From: Candidatus Accumulibacter aalborgensis
GTDB lineage: Bacteria > Pseudomonadota > Gammaproteobacteria > Burkholderiales > Rhodocyclaceae
NCBI RefSeq assembly: GCF_900089955.1
Contig: NZ_FLQX01000105.1
Coordinates: 1 to 64,000 of the forward strand
Length of the DNA: 64,000 nt
Direction of reading: 5' to 3'
The position numbers and the translations under genes are program-made. The notes beneath the pieces were generated by a model. It was not told where the DNA came from. It saw only the letters and a list, made by a program, of their open reading frames with translations, and did not search any database. Positions 1 through 8,885 of the stretch are shown here, piece by piece. The first letter of the stretch is position 1. Each line of letters opens with the position of its first letter.

Positions 1-624
1 AGCAGCCCTATCTGATGCCGATGGCGGCGTAGCGGGGGTGGCCGGAATGATGATCAAGGCCGCACGCCCAGCAAAGCGCGGCGGAATTTCGATCATCGCC
101 TTGTTGATGAGCACCGCCACAGGGTTCAAGTCGGACGCATGGCTTTCCAGCCCCAGCCGCTGAGCTTCCAGTGGCAGCGAGCCTCCCCCAGCAAATGGAT
201 CATGGAAAGCGGGCAGCTTTTCCGGGTCGAATAGTTCGGCTGCCTGCGGATGGTTGCGGTTCAGTTCGCAGGTCTCGCGCCAGCTTTTCCGGATTTCCTC
301 CCTCGCCTCTGACAGCACCGCCTCATCGTTGGTGTTCTCCCACAGCACCAGCTTGCGGATGATGCCGAACAAGCGCTCTCGCTCGATCCTCGCTTTTTCC
401 TTGTTCACTCCCCGCCCAAGGCTGCGTTCATAGCAGGGGTCATTGACCATCTGGGCAAAAATCACCGCCCGTGCCGCGGCCAGTGGGCGGCGTGCCCACC
501 ACAGGTGCAATGTCGAAGGGTGCCCGTGACGAATGGACTTCTCGCGAGCGCAGGCGATGTTGATGTCGTCGAGCGGTAGCGCGACTTCAATGAGTTTCTT
601 GGGAGTCTTGTAGAGCATGGGCAT
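1..624 (-). CDS. DUF1156-type DNA methylase, N-terminal part (cut by window edge)
   Basis: The frame is open from the ATG at 624 to the left edge, about 208 residues. The N-terminus ([16 protein letters not shown], then the segment with [20 protein letters not shown]) is the signature of DUF1156 domain-containing DNA methylases, which are large adenine-specific enzymes found in defence islands. A cofactor-binding motif, [17 protein letters not shown], follows near residue 145, then [27 protein letters not shown] 624 lies 7 bases after the stop of the ParA-like gene, and a second in-frame ATG is at 618. The last 20 residues before the edge (from about position 60 down) no longer look like the family, which I would expect to continue with a PPVNP-like segment. 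That could be an insertion, a frameshift or a contig-edge artefact. The catalytic NPPY-type motif would lie outside the window. Confidence 0.85.
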   Translation of the reverse strand, partial: MPMLYKTPKKLIEVALPLDDINIACAREKSIRHGHPSTLHLWWARRPLAAARAVIFAQMVNDPCYERSLGRGVNKEKARIERERLFGIIRKLVLWENTNDEAVLSEAREEIRKSWRETCELNRNHPQAAELFDPEKLPAFHDPFAGGGSLPLEAQRLGLESHASDLNPVAVLINKAMIEIPPRFAGRAALIIIPATPATPPSASDRAA

Positions 625-631
625 TTTGCAA

Positions 632-1639
632 TCAGTCGAACGCCAAACCAGCATTGGCGGCTATTCTTGCCGCAAGTTTTTCAAAGTCTCGATAGCAACT
701 TCTTACGGCCTCAATGTGCGCCCCGATCGCGCCATCGGCCGATTTCAGGAAGAAAATAGGTTTCCTGGCCTCCATCGCCATCGGCATCAAGCTTCGGTAG
801 TGCTTGAGCAAGGAGAGGCAATACGGATCACCGCCTACGGTTACGCTGGTCTGGATTTTTTCATTGAGCACGACTTCTCGATAGACATTGGGGATGCGAT
901 CCATCCAGCGCTTGTATGCTTTGACTGGACGACTATCGAGGATGCCATGCTGCATGACGATATAACCCATGGGTTGCATCATGCCCTTCGGCATGGGCAA
1001 ATCGGGAGGCGCCTTCTTCAGAAGGTCCGTCCAGACCGCTCGCCAATCGGACAGAGTCGGCCCCAGGTTCTTCAAGCCTTGCAAAGAAAACAAGTCCGGC
1101 GCGAGAGGCAAGCAGACCTGGTCTGAGGCTATCAGTGCCGAGCGATTTATCGCACCGAGGTTCGGGCCGACATCGACAAGCACCAGGTCGGCGCCCGCTT
1201 CGGTTTCCCATTTGATTCCCCACTCGGCTCCGCGTTGAATCAGCCGATGGAAAGCGGTCATCGTCCGGAAAGCGGATTCGTCGCTTAACTGGCACCTCGG
1301 CCATGCATCTGATAACTTGTCTTCAAACCGCGACAGGCCCAGGTCACCCGCAACGAGACCAAGGTGCTCAGTGATTTTCTCGACATGCGGGCGGGCGATG
1401 TCACCGATCCCGCGCAGGATGGGACGAATGCTGCCCAGGACCGTGTCCGGATGTTCGCCGTCCGGCCACAAGGTCTCCAGCCGATCCTCGTCAAGAAACA
1501 TCGCCGTCAGATTTGCCTGTGGGTCGAGATCGACGGCTAGTACCTTGATCCCATGGTCAGAGAACATCCACGCCAAGTGATAGACCAGAGAAGTCTTGCC
1601 AACTCCGCCCTTGTTGTTGAAGAAGGCAATGGATTTCAT
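632..1639 (-). CDS. ParA/MinD-like ATPase of the methylase-helicase operon
   Basis: This 335-residue protein starts with a deviant Walker A, KGGVGKT, at residues 10-16. DLDPQAN follows as the A'-type motif and [18 protein letters not shown] as Walker B, so it belongs to the ParA/Soj P-loop ATPases that bind DNA non-specifically and dimerise on ATP. It is longer than typical Soj proteins. A central insert (about 190-270) and a C-terminus with [19 protein letters not shown] are seen in ParA-like proteins of accessory islands. Its start overlaps the stop of the AlbA_2 gene by four bases (ATGA), and its stop lies 7 bases before the methylase ATG, so it is translated as part of the operon. No parB or centromere-like repeats are nearby. 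I therefore infer a role in the defence-like module rather than in chromosome segregation. Confidence 0.85.
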   Translation of the reverse strand: MKSIAFFNNKGGVGKTSLVYHLAWMFSDHGIKVLAVDLDPQANLTAMFLDEDRLETLWPDGEHPDTVLGSIRPILRGIGDIARPHVEKITEHLGLVAGDLGLSRFEDKLSDAWPRCQLSDESAFRTMTAFHRLIQRGAEWGIKWETEAGADLVLVDVGPNLGAINRSALIASDQVCLPLAPDLFSLQGLKNLGPTLSDWRAVWTDLLKKAPPDLPMPKGMMQPMGYIVMQHGILDSRPVKAYKRWMDRIPNVYREVVLNEKIQTSVTVGGDPYCLSLLKHYRSLMPMAMEARKPIFFLKSADGAIGAHIEAVRSCYRDFEKLAARIAANAGLAFD

Positions 1640-2820
1640 GCGGCCCTCCGATAAATCTTGACCAATACACTATGCGGATCAAACTCGAATTCAGCAGGTG
1701 GGTTCCCGTTTTGGGCAAGTAGCGATTGCGCTCGTTGAACACCATAGCCAAAGCGATTCACAAACCCGAGTGATTTCATCGCCTCGGCAATCACGGGGTT
1801 CCGGTAGCTGTTGCGCGAAGGAAAGTTTTCAGGCGTCGCTTCACCAAATAAACCACCCGGGCTTTGAATCTCGATATGGTCGCTGAAGGCGTAGAAGCGA
1901 ATCGGCGAATTGCTGTCGTAATTGCGATGCATGACCGCATTCATCAACAATTCGCGTATCGCCCACTCGGGATAATCGGGCAGCAGCTTCTCTTCCAGCA
2001 TGTTGATCTGTCGCATTGTGGTCTGAATCAACAGTCGTAGCCGCCCTTCCATCTCCCGCAACACACTGGTCAGATCGCCAGAAATCTCGGCCTGATCGAA
2101 CGGGACATCAGTCAGGTCTTCAGCGGGCAGGCGCAGGAACTGAACATAAGCACCCGGAAGAAAGAAGCGTGGATTCTTGCCAAACAACAAAATACCTGCG
2201 TGTGTCAGGCACGCACGCACGGGATCGTATAGCCGCAGAGAGGCAAGCTGAAGCTCGACAGGCCGACGGTTTTCAGCGATGGTCTCGGGGTCGACGGCCT
2301 CTCGGCGATAGGCATCGAATTGGCCAAACGCCAATTCATCGATACCGGCCTCGGAACAAGGACGTGCGTCAAATGATCGAGCCAACGCGAGCCGCCTTTC
2401 CGATAGAACGCGTTCCTCCTGTTCGTTGGCAATGGCTTTACGCGGACCCACTCGAATATGGATGCGGCCTTTATATCTTACTGGCGGGAGATCAGAGGGA
2501 AAAACCTCGACAACGGCGACCTCGCCACTATCGAGACAGTACTTGACAACATTGATGACCGGCTGTGGCAGCACATTGCCATCAGACCGAATACCGCCAA
2601 GATTTTTCAACAGATCGTCCGTCACTTTCAGGCCCGACAACTGCCCATTATCCTTTACGCCGATCAGCAAATAGCCGGGTTGACGGTGATTTGGAAAGTC
2701 ATTGGCAAACGCGCAGATCGCCTGGCCGAACTTGTCTGTATTGGAAATGGATTCCGTTCGCTCGATGCAATCGGCTTCCAGATCGGAAACCAGTTCCGAT
2801 AGGCGCTCTTCAGTCAGCAT
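1636..2820 (-). CDS. Schlafen-AlbA_2 / RecG C-terminal-like ATP-binding protein
   Basis: This 394-residue protein has an N-terminal AlbA_2 (Schlafen-type) domain at roughly residues 15-135. Its features are [22 protein letters not shown], then [16 protein letters not shown] and [16 protein letters not shown]-terminal HATPase_c_4-like region covers about 255-390, with [16 protein letters not shown] and [11 protein letters not shown]. Databases often label this architecture a putative transcriptional regulator or RecG-like protein. Such proteins are frequent in defence and mobile regions. The start (ATG 2820) overlaps the helicase stop within ATGCTGA, and the stop overlaps the parA-like start in ATGA. 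The cluster therefore appears to be one transcript. The biochemical role is unknown; nucleic-acid binding coupled to nucleotide sensing is an inference from the domains. Confidence 0.85.
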   Translation of the reverse strand: MLTEERLSELVSDLEADCIERTESISNTDKFGQAICAFANDFPNHRQPGYLLIGVKDNGQLSGLKVTDDLLKNLGGIRSDGNVLPQPVINVVKYCLDSGEVAVVEVFPSDLPPVRYKGRIHIRVGPRKAIANEQEERVLSERRLALARSFDARPCSEAGIDELAFGQFDAYRREAVDPETIAENRRPVELQLASLRLYDPVRACLTHAGILLFGKNPRFFLPGAYVQFLRLPAEDLTDVPFDQAEISGDLTSVLREMEGRLRLLIQTTMRQINMLEEKLLPDYPEWAIRELLMNAVMHRNYDSNSPIRFYAFSDHIEIQSPGGLFGEATPENFPSRNSYRNPVIAEAMKSLGFVNRFGYGVQRAQSLLAQNGNPPAEFEFDPHSVLVKIYRRAA

Positions 2821-5800
2821 GGCTGCTCCGATCTTTTCAGTAGTTCATTCAGACTTGCGTTAATACTCGCAACCGCCCAATCCGGCTCCTGATTGAATGG
2901 TCGCCGAACATAGAACGGTCCTTCATGCTGATCGCCATCGACCAAGACGATGGCCAGAATGAACTTGTCAGCCTGGTTCAGCCCGTAGAGAATTTCATTG
3001 CGGGTGATGGTGATCGTCGATTGCCCTTTGGCGCGGCCCTTGACCTCGATATGCCGTACGGGCGAAAGCCGGCCATCCATTGCCGGCGGAACAGAGGTGA
3101 TGTCCCAGCCGCACTTTTCGGCAGAAACGTCGAAGGTCGCATGGCCCAGCCGATGCTCGGCCATCGTCACCGCTTCCATGGCAATACGTTCGACTCTGGC
3201 GCGTGCATCGGCATCGGCAGTCCAGCTTTCGCCCTCCTGATCGCCCTTGCGCTGCGCCAACAGGCCGGCAGGAATGACCAGTGCGCCACCCAGCACCACG
3301 GGTGTGGCGGAAACGACTTGCCGCATGGCGCGCAGTTCCTTGCTGCGCGATTCGAGCCGCGCGGTCAGATCGTCGATCATGCGGCGAACATTTTCCAGCG
3401 TCAGACGCACGTTCGTGCCGGCGGCGATGTCTGCCTTCAGTTTTTCGTGGCGGTCGGACCAGTAGTTGATTTCCTTGATCAGCCGCTCGTGGATCGCGTG
3501 GAGGTTCTTGTCGAACTGTCGCTCGCGTCGCCCTTTCACTTCCTCGAAGTGCTCGGGAACGAGATACGCTGAAGCGTGGGCAAGCGCAACCGCTTCCAGA
3601 TCGCGAGTGATCCACGCGTCCGACAATACGTCTTCGATCAGCTTTTGGTCAGCCGTGTCGATGGCCTGCAGGTCAAGGTGCGGCGCCCAGCCGGCGTTCA
3701 TGGTGTGGCCGTTACGGTCGATGGCGACGAACTGCAAACGTCGGGAGATGACCTGTCCGGCTTCGCCTGCTTCCTTCAGCGAATGGTCGATCATGAACAG
3801 CAGTCGGGGAACCAGGCCGCTGTCGTTGGGATCGACCAACACGGCCCCCTGTTTGAGTTTGTTGCGATGCTGCTCCAGCATCAAATCGACTATGGCGTGC
3901 ATCAGCGGATGGGCGGGATGGATCAGGCTCGCCATCGCCGCGCCCACACGGTCAGTGAGGCGCACATACTGTTTCTCGAAACACACCCGCTCGTACTTGC
4001 GCAGCACGGGGTCGGTATTGCGGGCATCGCGTCCGCTGATCTGCCGGTCGCGCTCGCGGATGATGCCCGGAACGAAGGTGATTTCGTAGCGACCGGACTC
4101 GCGCGCCTTCAACTCACCGCCGAGATCCTCGAATGCCTGTTTGAAGCAGGAACGAATGAAGTAAGGCTGCAACTTGCGCGCCTCGGCCTTCTCCATTTCT
4201 TCCTTGACGGCGAATAGACGACTTTCGTCCATGACCTCTTCGGCCAGCGCATTGCGGCTGAGGATGCCTTTGATGTGGTCGTTGGCGAGCGCACCTTCGA
4301 TCCTGGTCATCAGCTTGGCGCGCACCAGCGGGTCATCGCCGTAGCGAATGGCTTCGATCAGCAGGTCGCGCAGACTCTTTTCCTCGAAGACCTCGCCCAG
4401 AATGTCGAAGACTCGGCCGCCCAGCGCCAGACGTTCGACTTCGATCTTCTCCAGGAGACGCTGGAAAACATCGCCCTCGCGTGTTTCGGCAGCCACCATG
4501 TTCCACAGATGGCAGACTTCGGTCTGGCCAATGCGGTGGATACGCCCGAATCGCTGTTCGAGGCGATTGGGATTCCACGGCAGATCGTAATTGACCATCA
4601 GGTTGGCAGATTGCAAGTTCACACCTTCGCCGGCAGCATCGGTGGCCAGCAGGATGCGGGTATCGGGGTCGTTGCGAAACAGTTCCTGCACCTTGCGACG
4701 GTCTTCGCGCAGCACGCCACCGTGGATGATCACCACCGCCGAATTTTCCAACTGCGCATTGCCCAGCAAACCGCGAATCTTGATGGCCAGATAGTTGAGC
4801 GTGTCGCGGTGCTCGGTGAACAGAATCAGTTTGCGTTGCCGGCCATCGGGACCGCGCATTTCTGGCGTGTTCTGCAGCAGGCGGGAAAGCTCTTCCCATT
4901 TGCGGTCCTGGCCTGAATGCACCAGTTGCCGGGCCTTCTCTTCGAGGTGTTCGAGGGTAAAGATTTCCGCTTCGAGTTCCTGGATGGTCTGGGCGGCGGT
5001 GGCCTGATCGATGATTTCCTCTTCGAGGTTCTCGGCTTCTTCGCCGGTCAAGTCATCGGGGTCGTCAGGTGCCGCCACCGTTTCCGGCCAGTTGGCTTGC
5101 AGACGTTCGCCCCGTTGGCGCAGTTTTTCATCCTCGACCCGGCGTTTGAGCTTGTTGGCACGTCGTTTGAGTGACTGGTAGATGGCTTCCGGGCTGGACG
5201 CCAGTCGCCGTTGCAGTGAAGTCAGCGCAAAGCCCACCGTGCCTTTGCGCTTCCCGTCTTCGAGCGCATCGGCGCGGTTCATCTCCTCTTTCACATAGGT
5301 CGTGATCGCATGATAGAGGGCGGCTTCGGCATCGGACAGTTTGTAATTGGCGGTATAGGCGCGACGTTCCGGAAACAGGGGCGTACCGTCGAATTTCAGG
5401 AGTTCTTCCTTGACCATGCGCCGCATCATGTCAATGGTATCGACTTTATGGGCGCCATTACGGAACTTGCCGTAGAAGCGGTCGGAATCGAGCAACGACA
5501 TGAAGAGTTGGAAATCGGCCTCCTTGCCGTTGTGCGGCGTCGCCGTGATCAATAAAAAGTGGCGACAGACACTGCCCAGCAGTTTGCCCAGCTTGAAGCG
5601 TTTGGTCTCTTTGACCTCGTTGCCGTACCAGCTCGCCGACAGCTTGTGAGCCTCATCGACGACGATCAGATCCCAGCCGGTGAAGCCCAGCTTTTCCTGT
5701 AGATCGTCGTTGCGCGCCAACTGGTCGAGGCGCGCGATCAGCAACTCGCGGTCGTCAAAGGGGTTGCCACTACGGGTTTGTTGCTGCAGGTCGCGCGAGA

Positions 5801-6176
5801 AGATGGCGAACGACAAGCCGAATTTCTCGAAAAGTTCATCCTGCCACTGCTCAACCAAGCTGCCGGGGCAGACGATCAACACGCGCTTGGCGTCCGCACG
5901 CATCAGCAGTTCGCGGATGAACAGGCCCGCCATGATCGTCTTGCCCGCACCGGGATCGTCGGCCAGCACATAGCGCAGGGGCTGGCGCGGCAGCATGGAC
6001 TGATAGACCGCGGTGATCTGGTGCGGCAACGGCTCGACGTTGGACGTATGCACCGCCATCATCGGATCGAACAGATGGGCCAGATTGATCCGCCAGGCTT
6101 CCGCCGCCAGCTTGAAGTCAGCACCGGGCGCATCGAAAGCCCATGGGCGACCGACTTTGGCCAGAGTGAGATTCAA
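2814..6176 (-). CDS. SNF2-type helicase with C-terminal DUF3883-like domain, N-terminally truncated
   Basis: This 1120-residue superfamily 2 helicase has Walker [11 protein letters not shown] (71-80), DEAH (174-177), motif III-like [10 protein letters not shown] (208-217) and a C-terminal helicase half with [15 protein letters not shown] and [11 protein letters not shown] (about 505-560). The last ~100 residues ([22 protein letters not shown]) match DUF3883, which often ends DISARM-class or methylase-associated helicases. Only a TTG start at 6176 is available, and it overlaps the stop of the S49 peptidase gene. Homologues I know carry about 65-80 extra residues before the conserved [11 protein letters not shown] segment, which here begins at residue 9, so the N-terminal domain is missing. 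Translation could be coupled to the peptidase stop. The core motifs are intact, so activity is possible, but the gene may be a damaged copy. Confidence 0.9.
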   Translation of the reverse strand: MNLTLAKVGRPWAFDAPGADFKLAAEAWRINLAHLFDPMMAVHTSNVEPLPHQITAVYQSMLPRQPLRYVLADDPGAGKTIMAGLFIRELLMRADAKRVLIVCPGSLVEQWQDELFEKFGLSFAIFSRDLQQQTRSGNPFDDRELLIARLDQLARNDDLQEKLGFTGWDLIVVDEAHKLSASWYGNEVKETKRFKLGKLLGSVCRHFLLITATPHNGKEADFQLFMSLLDSDRFYGKFRNGAHKVDTIDMMRRMVKEELLKFDGTPLFPERRAYTANYKLSDAEAALYHAITTYVKEEMNRADALEDGKRKGTVGFALTSLQRRLASSPEAIYQSLKRRANKLKRRVEDEKLRQRGERLQANWPETVAAPDDPDDLTGEEAENLEEEIIDQATAAQTIQELEAEIFTLEHLEEKARQLVHSGQDRKWEELSRLLQNTPEMRGPDGRQRKLILFTEHRDTLNYLAIKIRGLLGNAQLENSAVVIIHGGVLREDRRKVQELFRNDPDTRILLATDAAGEGVNLQSANLMVNYDLPWNPNRLEQRFGRIHRIGQTEVCHLWNMVAAETREGDVFQRLLEKIEVERLALGGRVFDILGEVFEEKSLRDLLIEAIRYGDDPLVRAKLMTRIEGALANDHIKGILSRNALAEEVMDESRLFAVKEEMEKAEARKLQPYFIRSCFKQAFEDLGGELKARESGRYEITFVPGIIRERDRQISGRDARNTDPVLRKYERVCFEKQYVRLTDRVGAAMASLIHPAHPLMHAIVDLMLEQHRNKLKQGAVLVDPNDSGLVPRLLFMIDHSLKEAGEAGQVISRRLQFVAIDRNGHTMNAGWAPHLDLQAIDTADQKLIEDVLSDAWITRDLEAVALAHASAYLVPEHFEEVKGRRERQFDKNLHAIHERLIKEINYWSDRHEKLKADIAAGTNVRLTLENVRRMIDDLTARLESRSKELRAMRQVVSATPVVLGGALVIPAGLLAQRKGDQEGESWTADADARARVERIAMEAVTMAEHRLGHATFDVSAEKCGWDITSVPPAMDGRLSPVRHIEVKGRAKGQSTITITRNEILYGLNQADKFILAIVLVDGDQHEGPFYVRRPFNQEPDWAVASINASLNELLKRSEQPC

Positions 6177-7123
6177 CGAAAAACCGGCCGACCGCTCCTC
6201 AGCAGAGAATCGACGCCCTGCGTGGCATCGGCACGCAGACGCTTGGCAAAACGTTCGGCGATGTTCTCCTTGATCGTGAACTCGACGATCCTTTCGGCCT
6301 TGATCACGTCACGCGCCACCGAGCCCACGGTACCAAAGCCGTCGGCCAGCCCCAGCTTGACGCTCTGACTCCCGGTCCACATCAGGCCGCTGAAGATGTC
6401 CGGCGTTTCCTTGAGTCGCTCGCCGCGCCCGCGCCGGACGACCTCGATGAACTGTTTGTGGATTTCGCGCAGCAGCACCTGGGCGTGCTCCTTCTGCTTC
6501 GCGTCCTGCGGCGAGAAGGGATCGAGAAAGCCCTTGTTCTCGCCGGCAGTCAGCAAGCGTCGCTCGATGCCGAGCTTGTCCATCGTCCCGGTGAAGCCGA
6601 AACCGTCCATCAAGACGCCGATCGAGCCGATGATGCTCGCCTTGTCGACGAATATTTTGTCGGCCGCGACGGCGACGTAATAGCCACCGGAGGCACACAG
6701 ATCCTCGACGACGACATAGAGTGGAATCTGCGGGTGCGTGGTGCGCAAGCGACGAATCTCGTCGTGGACAATCCCTGCCTGCACCGGACTGCCGCCCGGA
6801 CTGTTGACCCGCAGGATGACGCCGGCAGTTCCCTTGTCACTGAACGCCGATTGCAGTGCGTCGCTGATATTCTGGGCGCTCGCTTCGCCGTTGGCCTCGA
6901 TCGTCCCATGCAGATGAATGACTGCCGTGTGTCTGCCGTCGGCACGCTGGTCGGAGCCGCCCCAATCAACGACCATCACCAATACGGCAACCAGATACGA
7001 CAAGCCGGCGAGCTTGAAGAAGATTCCCCAGCGACGCTTCGCCCGCTGCTCGTGGAGCGTCGCGAAGGCAACCTTTTCCAGCAACTGCCGTTCCCATGGT
7101 GGTTCGTTTTCGGGAGTATTCAA
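6173..7123 (-). CDS. sppA: S49 family signal-peptide peptidase (SppA-like)
   Basis: This 316-residue membrane-anchored serine protease is of the short (SppA36-like) type. A single transmembrane helix lies at about 33-52. [13 protein letters not shown] (102-114) is the oxyanion region. The nucleophile is Ser145 in [11 protein letters not shown], and the general base is probably Lys197 in TAGENKG. The family degrades cleaved signal peptides and damaged membrane proteins on the periplasmic face. The start (7123) overlaps the Rieske gene stop by four bases, so it is co-transcribed with the Rieske gene and rluC upstream. The C-terminus ([11 protein letters not shown]) looks complete for the family. 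The helicase frame starts inside its stop codon. Confidence 0.9.
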   Translation of the reverse strand: MNTPENEPPWERQLLEKVAFATLHEQRAKRRWGIFFKLAGLSYLVAVLVMVVDWGGSDQRADGRHTAVIHLHGTIEANGEASAQNISDALQSAFSDKGTAGVILRVNSPGGSPVQAGIVHDEIRRLRTTHPQIPLYVVVEDLCASGGYYVAVAADKIFVDKASIIGSIGVLMDGFGFTGTMDKLGIERRLLTAGENKGFLDPFSPQDAKQKEHAQVLLREIHKQFIEVVRRGRGERLKETPDIFSGLMWTGSQSVKLGLADGFGTVGSVARDVIKAERIVEFTIKENIAERFAKRLRADATQGVDSLLRSGRPVFR

Positions 7124-7479
7124 GGTATCTGCTCGTTTGGGGTGAAATAGATCGCGCCATCACGTTCTTCGACGGGTAGCGGCGTCAGTCCTCTGCCATT
7201 GCAACGGCCACCCAGGCAGCGACCGTCTTGCGGCGAGTACAGCGCGCCATGTGTCGCGCAAATCAAGTATAGCCCGGAATCATCGAAAAATTCGTTGGGC
7301 TGCCAGTCGAGTTCGATCGGAACATGCGCGCAGCGATTGAAATAAGCCGCCACACGGCCCTGAAAACGCACGGCAAACGCCGGCTCGTCGACGCCGTTCG
7401 TACACACCGTGAAGCGCACGCCCGGCCCGCCGTCGGTCAGCGCCGCCGCCAGGCAGATCAGGCGTTGGTCAGCAGCCAT
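7120..7479 (-). CDS. Rieske [2Fe-2S] domain protein
   Basis: This small 119-residue protein is essentially one Rieske ferredoxin domain. The cluster ligands are Cys50 and His52 (NRCAHV) and Cys74 and His77 (ICATHGA). The spacer and the YSPQDGRCLGGRC segment are typical of Rieske ferredoxins and of the N-terminal domains of ring-hydroxylating oxygenases. No signal peptide or membrane helix is seen, so a soluble cytoplasmic electron carrier is likely. It lies between rluC (9 bases upstream) and the S49 peptidase (4-base overlap). The order rluC - Rieske - sppA is common in betaproteobacteria. The redox partner is unknown. Confidence 0.88.
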   Translation of the reverse strand: MAADQRLICLAAALTDGGPGVRFTVCTNGVDEPAFAVRFQGRVAAYFNRCAHVPIELDWQPNEFFDDSGLYLICATHGALYSPQDGRCLGGRCNGRGLTPLPVEERDGAIYFTPNEQIP

Positions 7480-7488
7480 GCGGCCACC

Positions 7489-8481
7489 TCAAATCTTGTC
7501 GCCATAGTCCTGTTTCTCCTTCGTCGCGACAGCTTGCAGGAACCGACTCAAGGCCGCTGGAAGCGGCGCTTCCACGACCAACCCCCGGCCGTCGAGCGGA
7601 TGCGGCAAACGCATCTGCCAGGCGTGCAGAAACATCCGTTTCAGCCCCTCCCTGGGGAGCTCCTTGTTGAGTGCGAAGTCGCCATATTTTTCGTCGCCGA
7701 CGATCGGGTAGCCCAGGTGTGCGAGATGAACGCGGATCTGGTGCGTTCGTCCGGTCTTGAGCTGCGCTTCGAGCAGGCTGAAGCGCTCCCAGCGCGCCAG
7801 TAGCCGGAAAACCGTATGCGCTGCCTTGCCTTCCTCCGAAACGCAAACCCGCCGCTCGCCCGACGCCTGCAGATACTTGAGCAAGGGCAATCTGACATTG
7901 CGCACCGGGTCCATCCAGCGCCCGGCGACCAGCACCTGATAACGCTTGTCCGCTCCCCGCCCACTGCTGCTCAGGCCGCCATCGCGGAACATCTCGTGCA
8001 GGGCGAGCAGTACTGAGCGCTTCTTGCCAAGCAACAGAATGCCGGAGGTTTCGCGGTCAAGCCGGTGCGCCAGTTCGAGAAAGCGCGCCTGCGGCCGCTG
8101 CCGACGCAGCGCTTCGATGACCCCGAAACTGACCCCACTGCCGCCATGCACGGCGATGCCGGCCGGCTTGTTGATGATCAACAGGCCATCATCTTCATAG
8201 AGAACCGGCAGCGTCACCTTCAGTTCGGCGCCGGCGACAATTTCCTGCTCGATCCGGGCAATGCGTAGCGGCGGCAGGCGCAGCACATCGCCGGTCTGCA
8301 GGCGATAGGAAACGTCTGCGCGCCTGCCATTCACGCGCACTTGGCCGCTACGGACGATGCTGTAGACGTGGCTCTTGGGCACCCCCTTGCATTTCTTCAG
8401 CAGCAGGTTGTCGAGCCGCTGTCCCTGCTCATTTTCAGTGATCAGCGTCTCGGTGACAGAGCTTTTGCTAACTTCGTCCAT
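7489..8481 (-). CDS. rluC: 23S rRNA pseudouridine synthase RluC
   Basis: This 330-residue RluA-family pseudouridine synthase has an N-terminal S4 RNA-binding domain (about 20-80: RLDNLLLKKCKGVPKSHVYSI is its core). The catalytic motif is HRLDRETSG, with nucleophile Asp142. LKTGRTHQIRVHLAHLGYPIVGDEKYG is also conserved but is longer than needed for the call. In E. coli RluC modifies 23S rRNA positions 955, 2504 and 2580. Position next to rne, divergently transcribed, is the same as in E. coli and most beta- and gammaproteobacteria, which supports RluC over RluD. ATG 8481 gives the expected length. No strong Shine-Dalgarno is visible just upstream. Confidence 0.93.
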   Translation of the reverse strand: MDEVSKSSVTETLITENEQGQRLDNLLLKKCKGVPKSHVYSIVRSGQVRVNGRRADVSYRLQTGDVLRLPPLRIARIEQEIVAGAELKVTLPVLYEDDGLLIINKPAGIAVHGGSGVSFGVIEALRRQRPQARFLELAHRLDRETSGILLLGKKRSVLLALHEMFRDGGLSSSGRGADKRYQVLVAGRWMDPVRNVRLPLLKYLQASGERRVCVSEEGKAAHTVFRLLARWERFSLLEAQLKTGRTHQIRVHLAHLGYPIVGDEKYGDFALNKELPREGLKRMFLHAWQMRLPHPLDGRGLVVEAPLPAALSRFLQAVATKEKQDYGDKI

Positions 8482-8885
8482 TTTGAATATACTTGACTTG
8501 ATTTGCGTCTTGAGTTGAAAGAGGCGCTGACCCGTTAGACCGTCGAGCGACGCCGATTTTTTTATGACATGCGACGCACTTTCCGGCAGGCCTCAGCCGC
8601 CTCGCTTGCACCAATCTGTGCAAGATCACTCAACGCAGATCACCTGGTTAAGTACGCTCACCACGAAGTAGCGATACTACTTGAACTGCGCGCGCCTAGC
8701 ACCTGCGGAGCGGCCCAGGCAGATTCCCGAGTCCTTGACGTTCAAGGCCCGACAGCTTACCGAGTCGGCGAGATACCCCTATTGGTTGCACTACCGGACA
8801 AGCCCCTCCAGGCATCCCACCGACAACTGATCCGCTGTTGCCTGCATCAGGCATGTCCCTCGTGATGGCGCGCGGGAGCCTATCT
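8482..8885. other. Divergent rluC/rne intergenic region (rne leader)
   Basis: These 404 bases hold no credible gene. The region carries the promoters for rluC (leftwards) and rne (rightwards) and a long rne 5' leader. In E. coli the rne leader is a target for RNase E autoregulation. Whether that holds here cannot be seen from sequence alone. A GGGAG sequence eight bases upstream of ATG 8886 is the likely rne ribosome-binding site. I could not assign convincing -35/-10 pairs. Confidence 0.6.
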
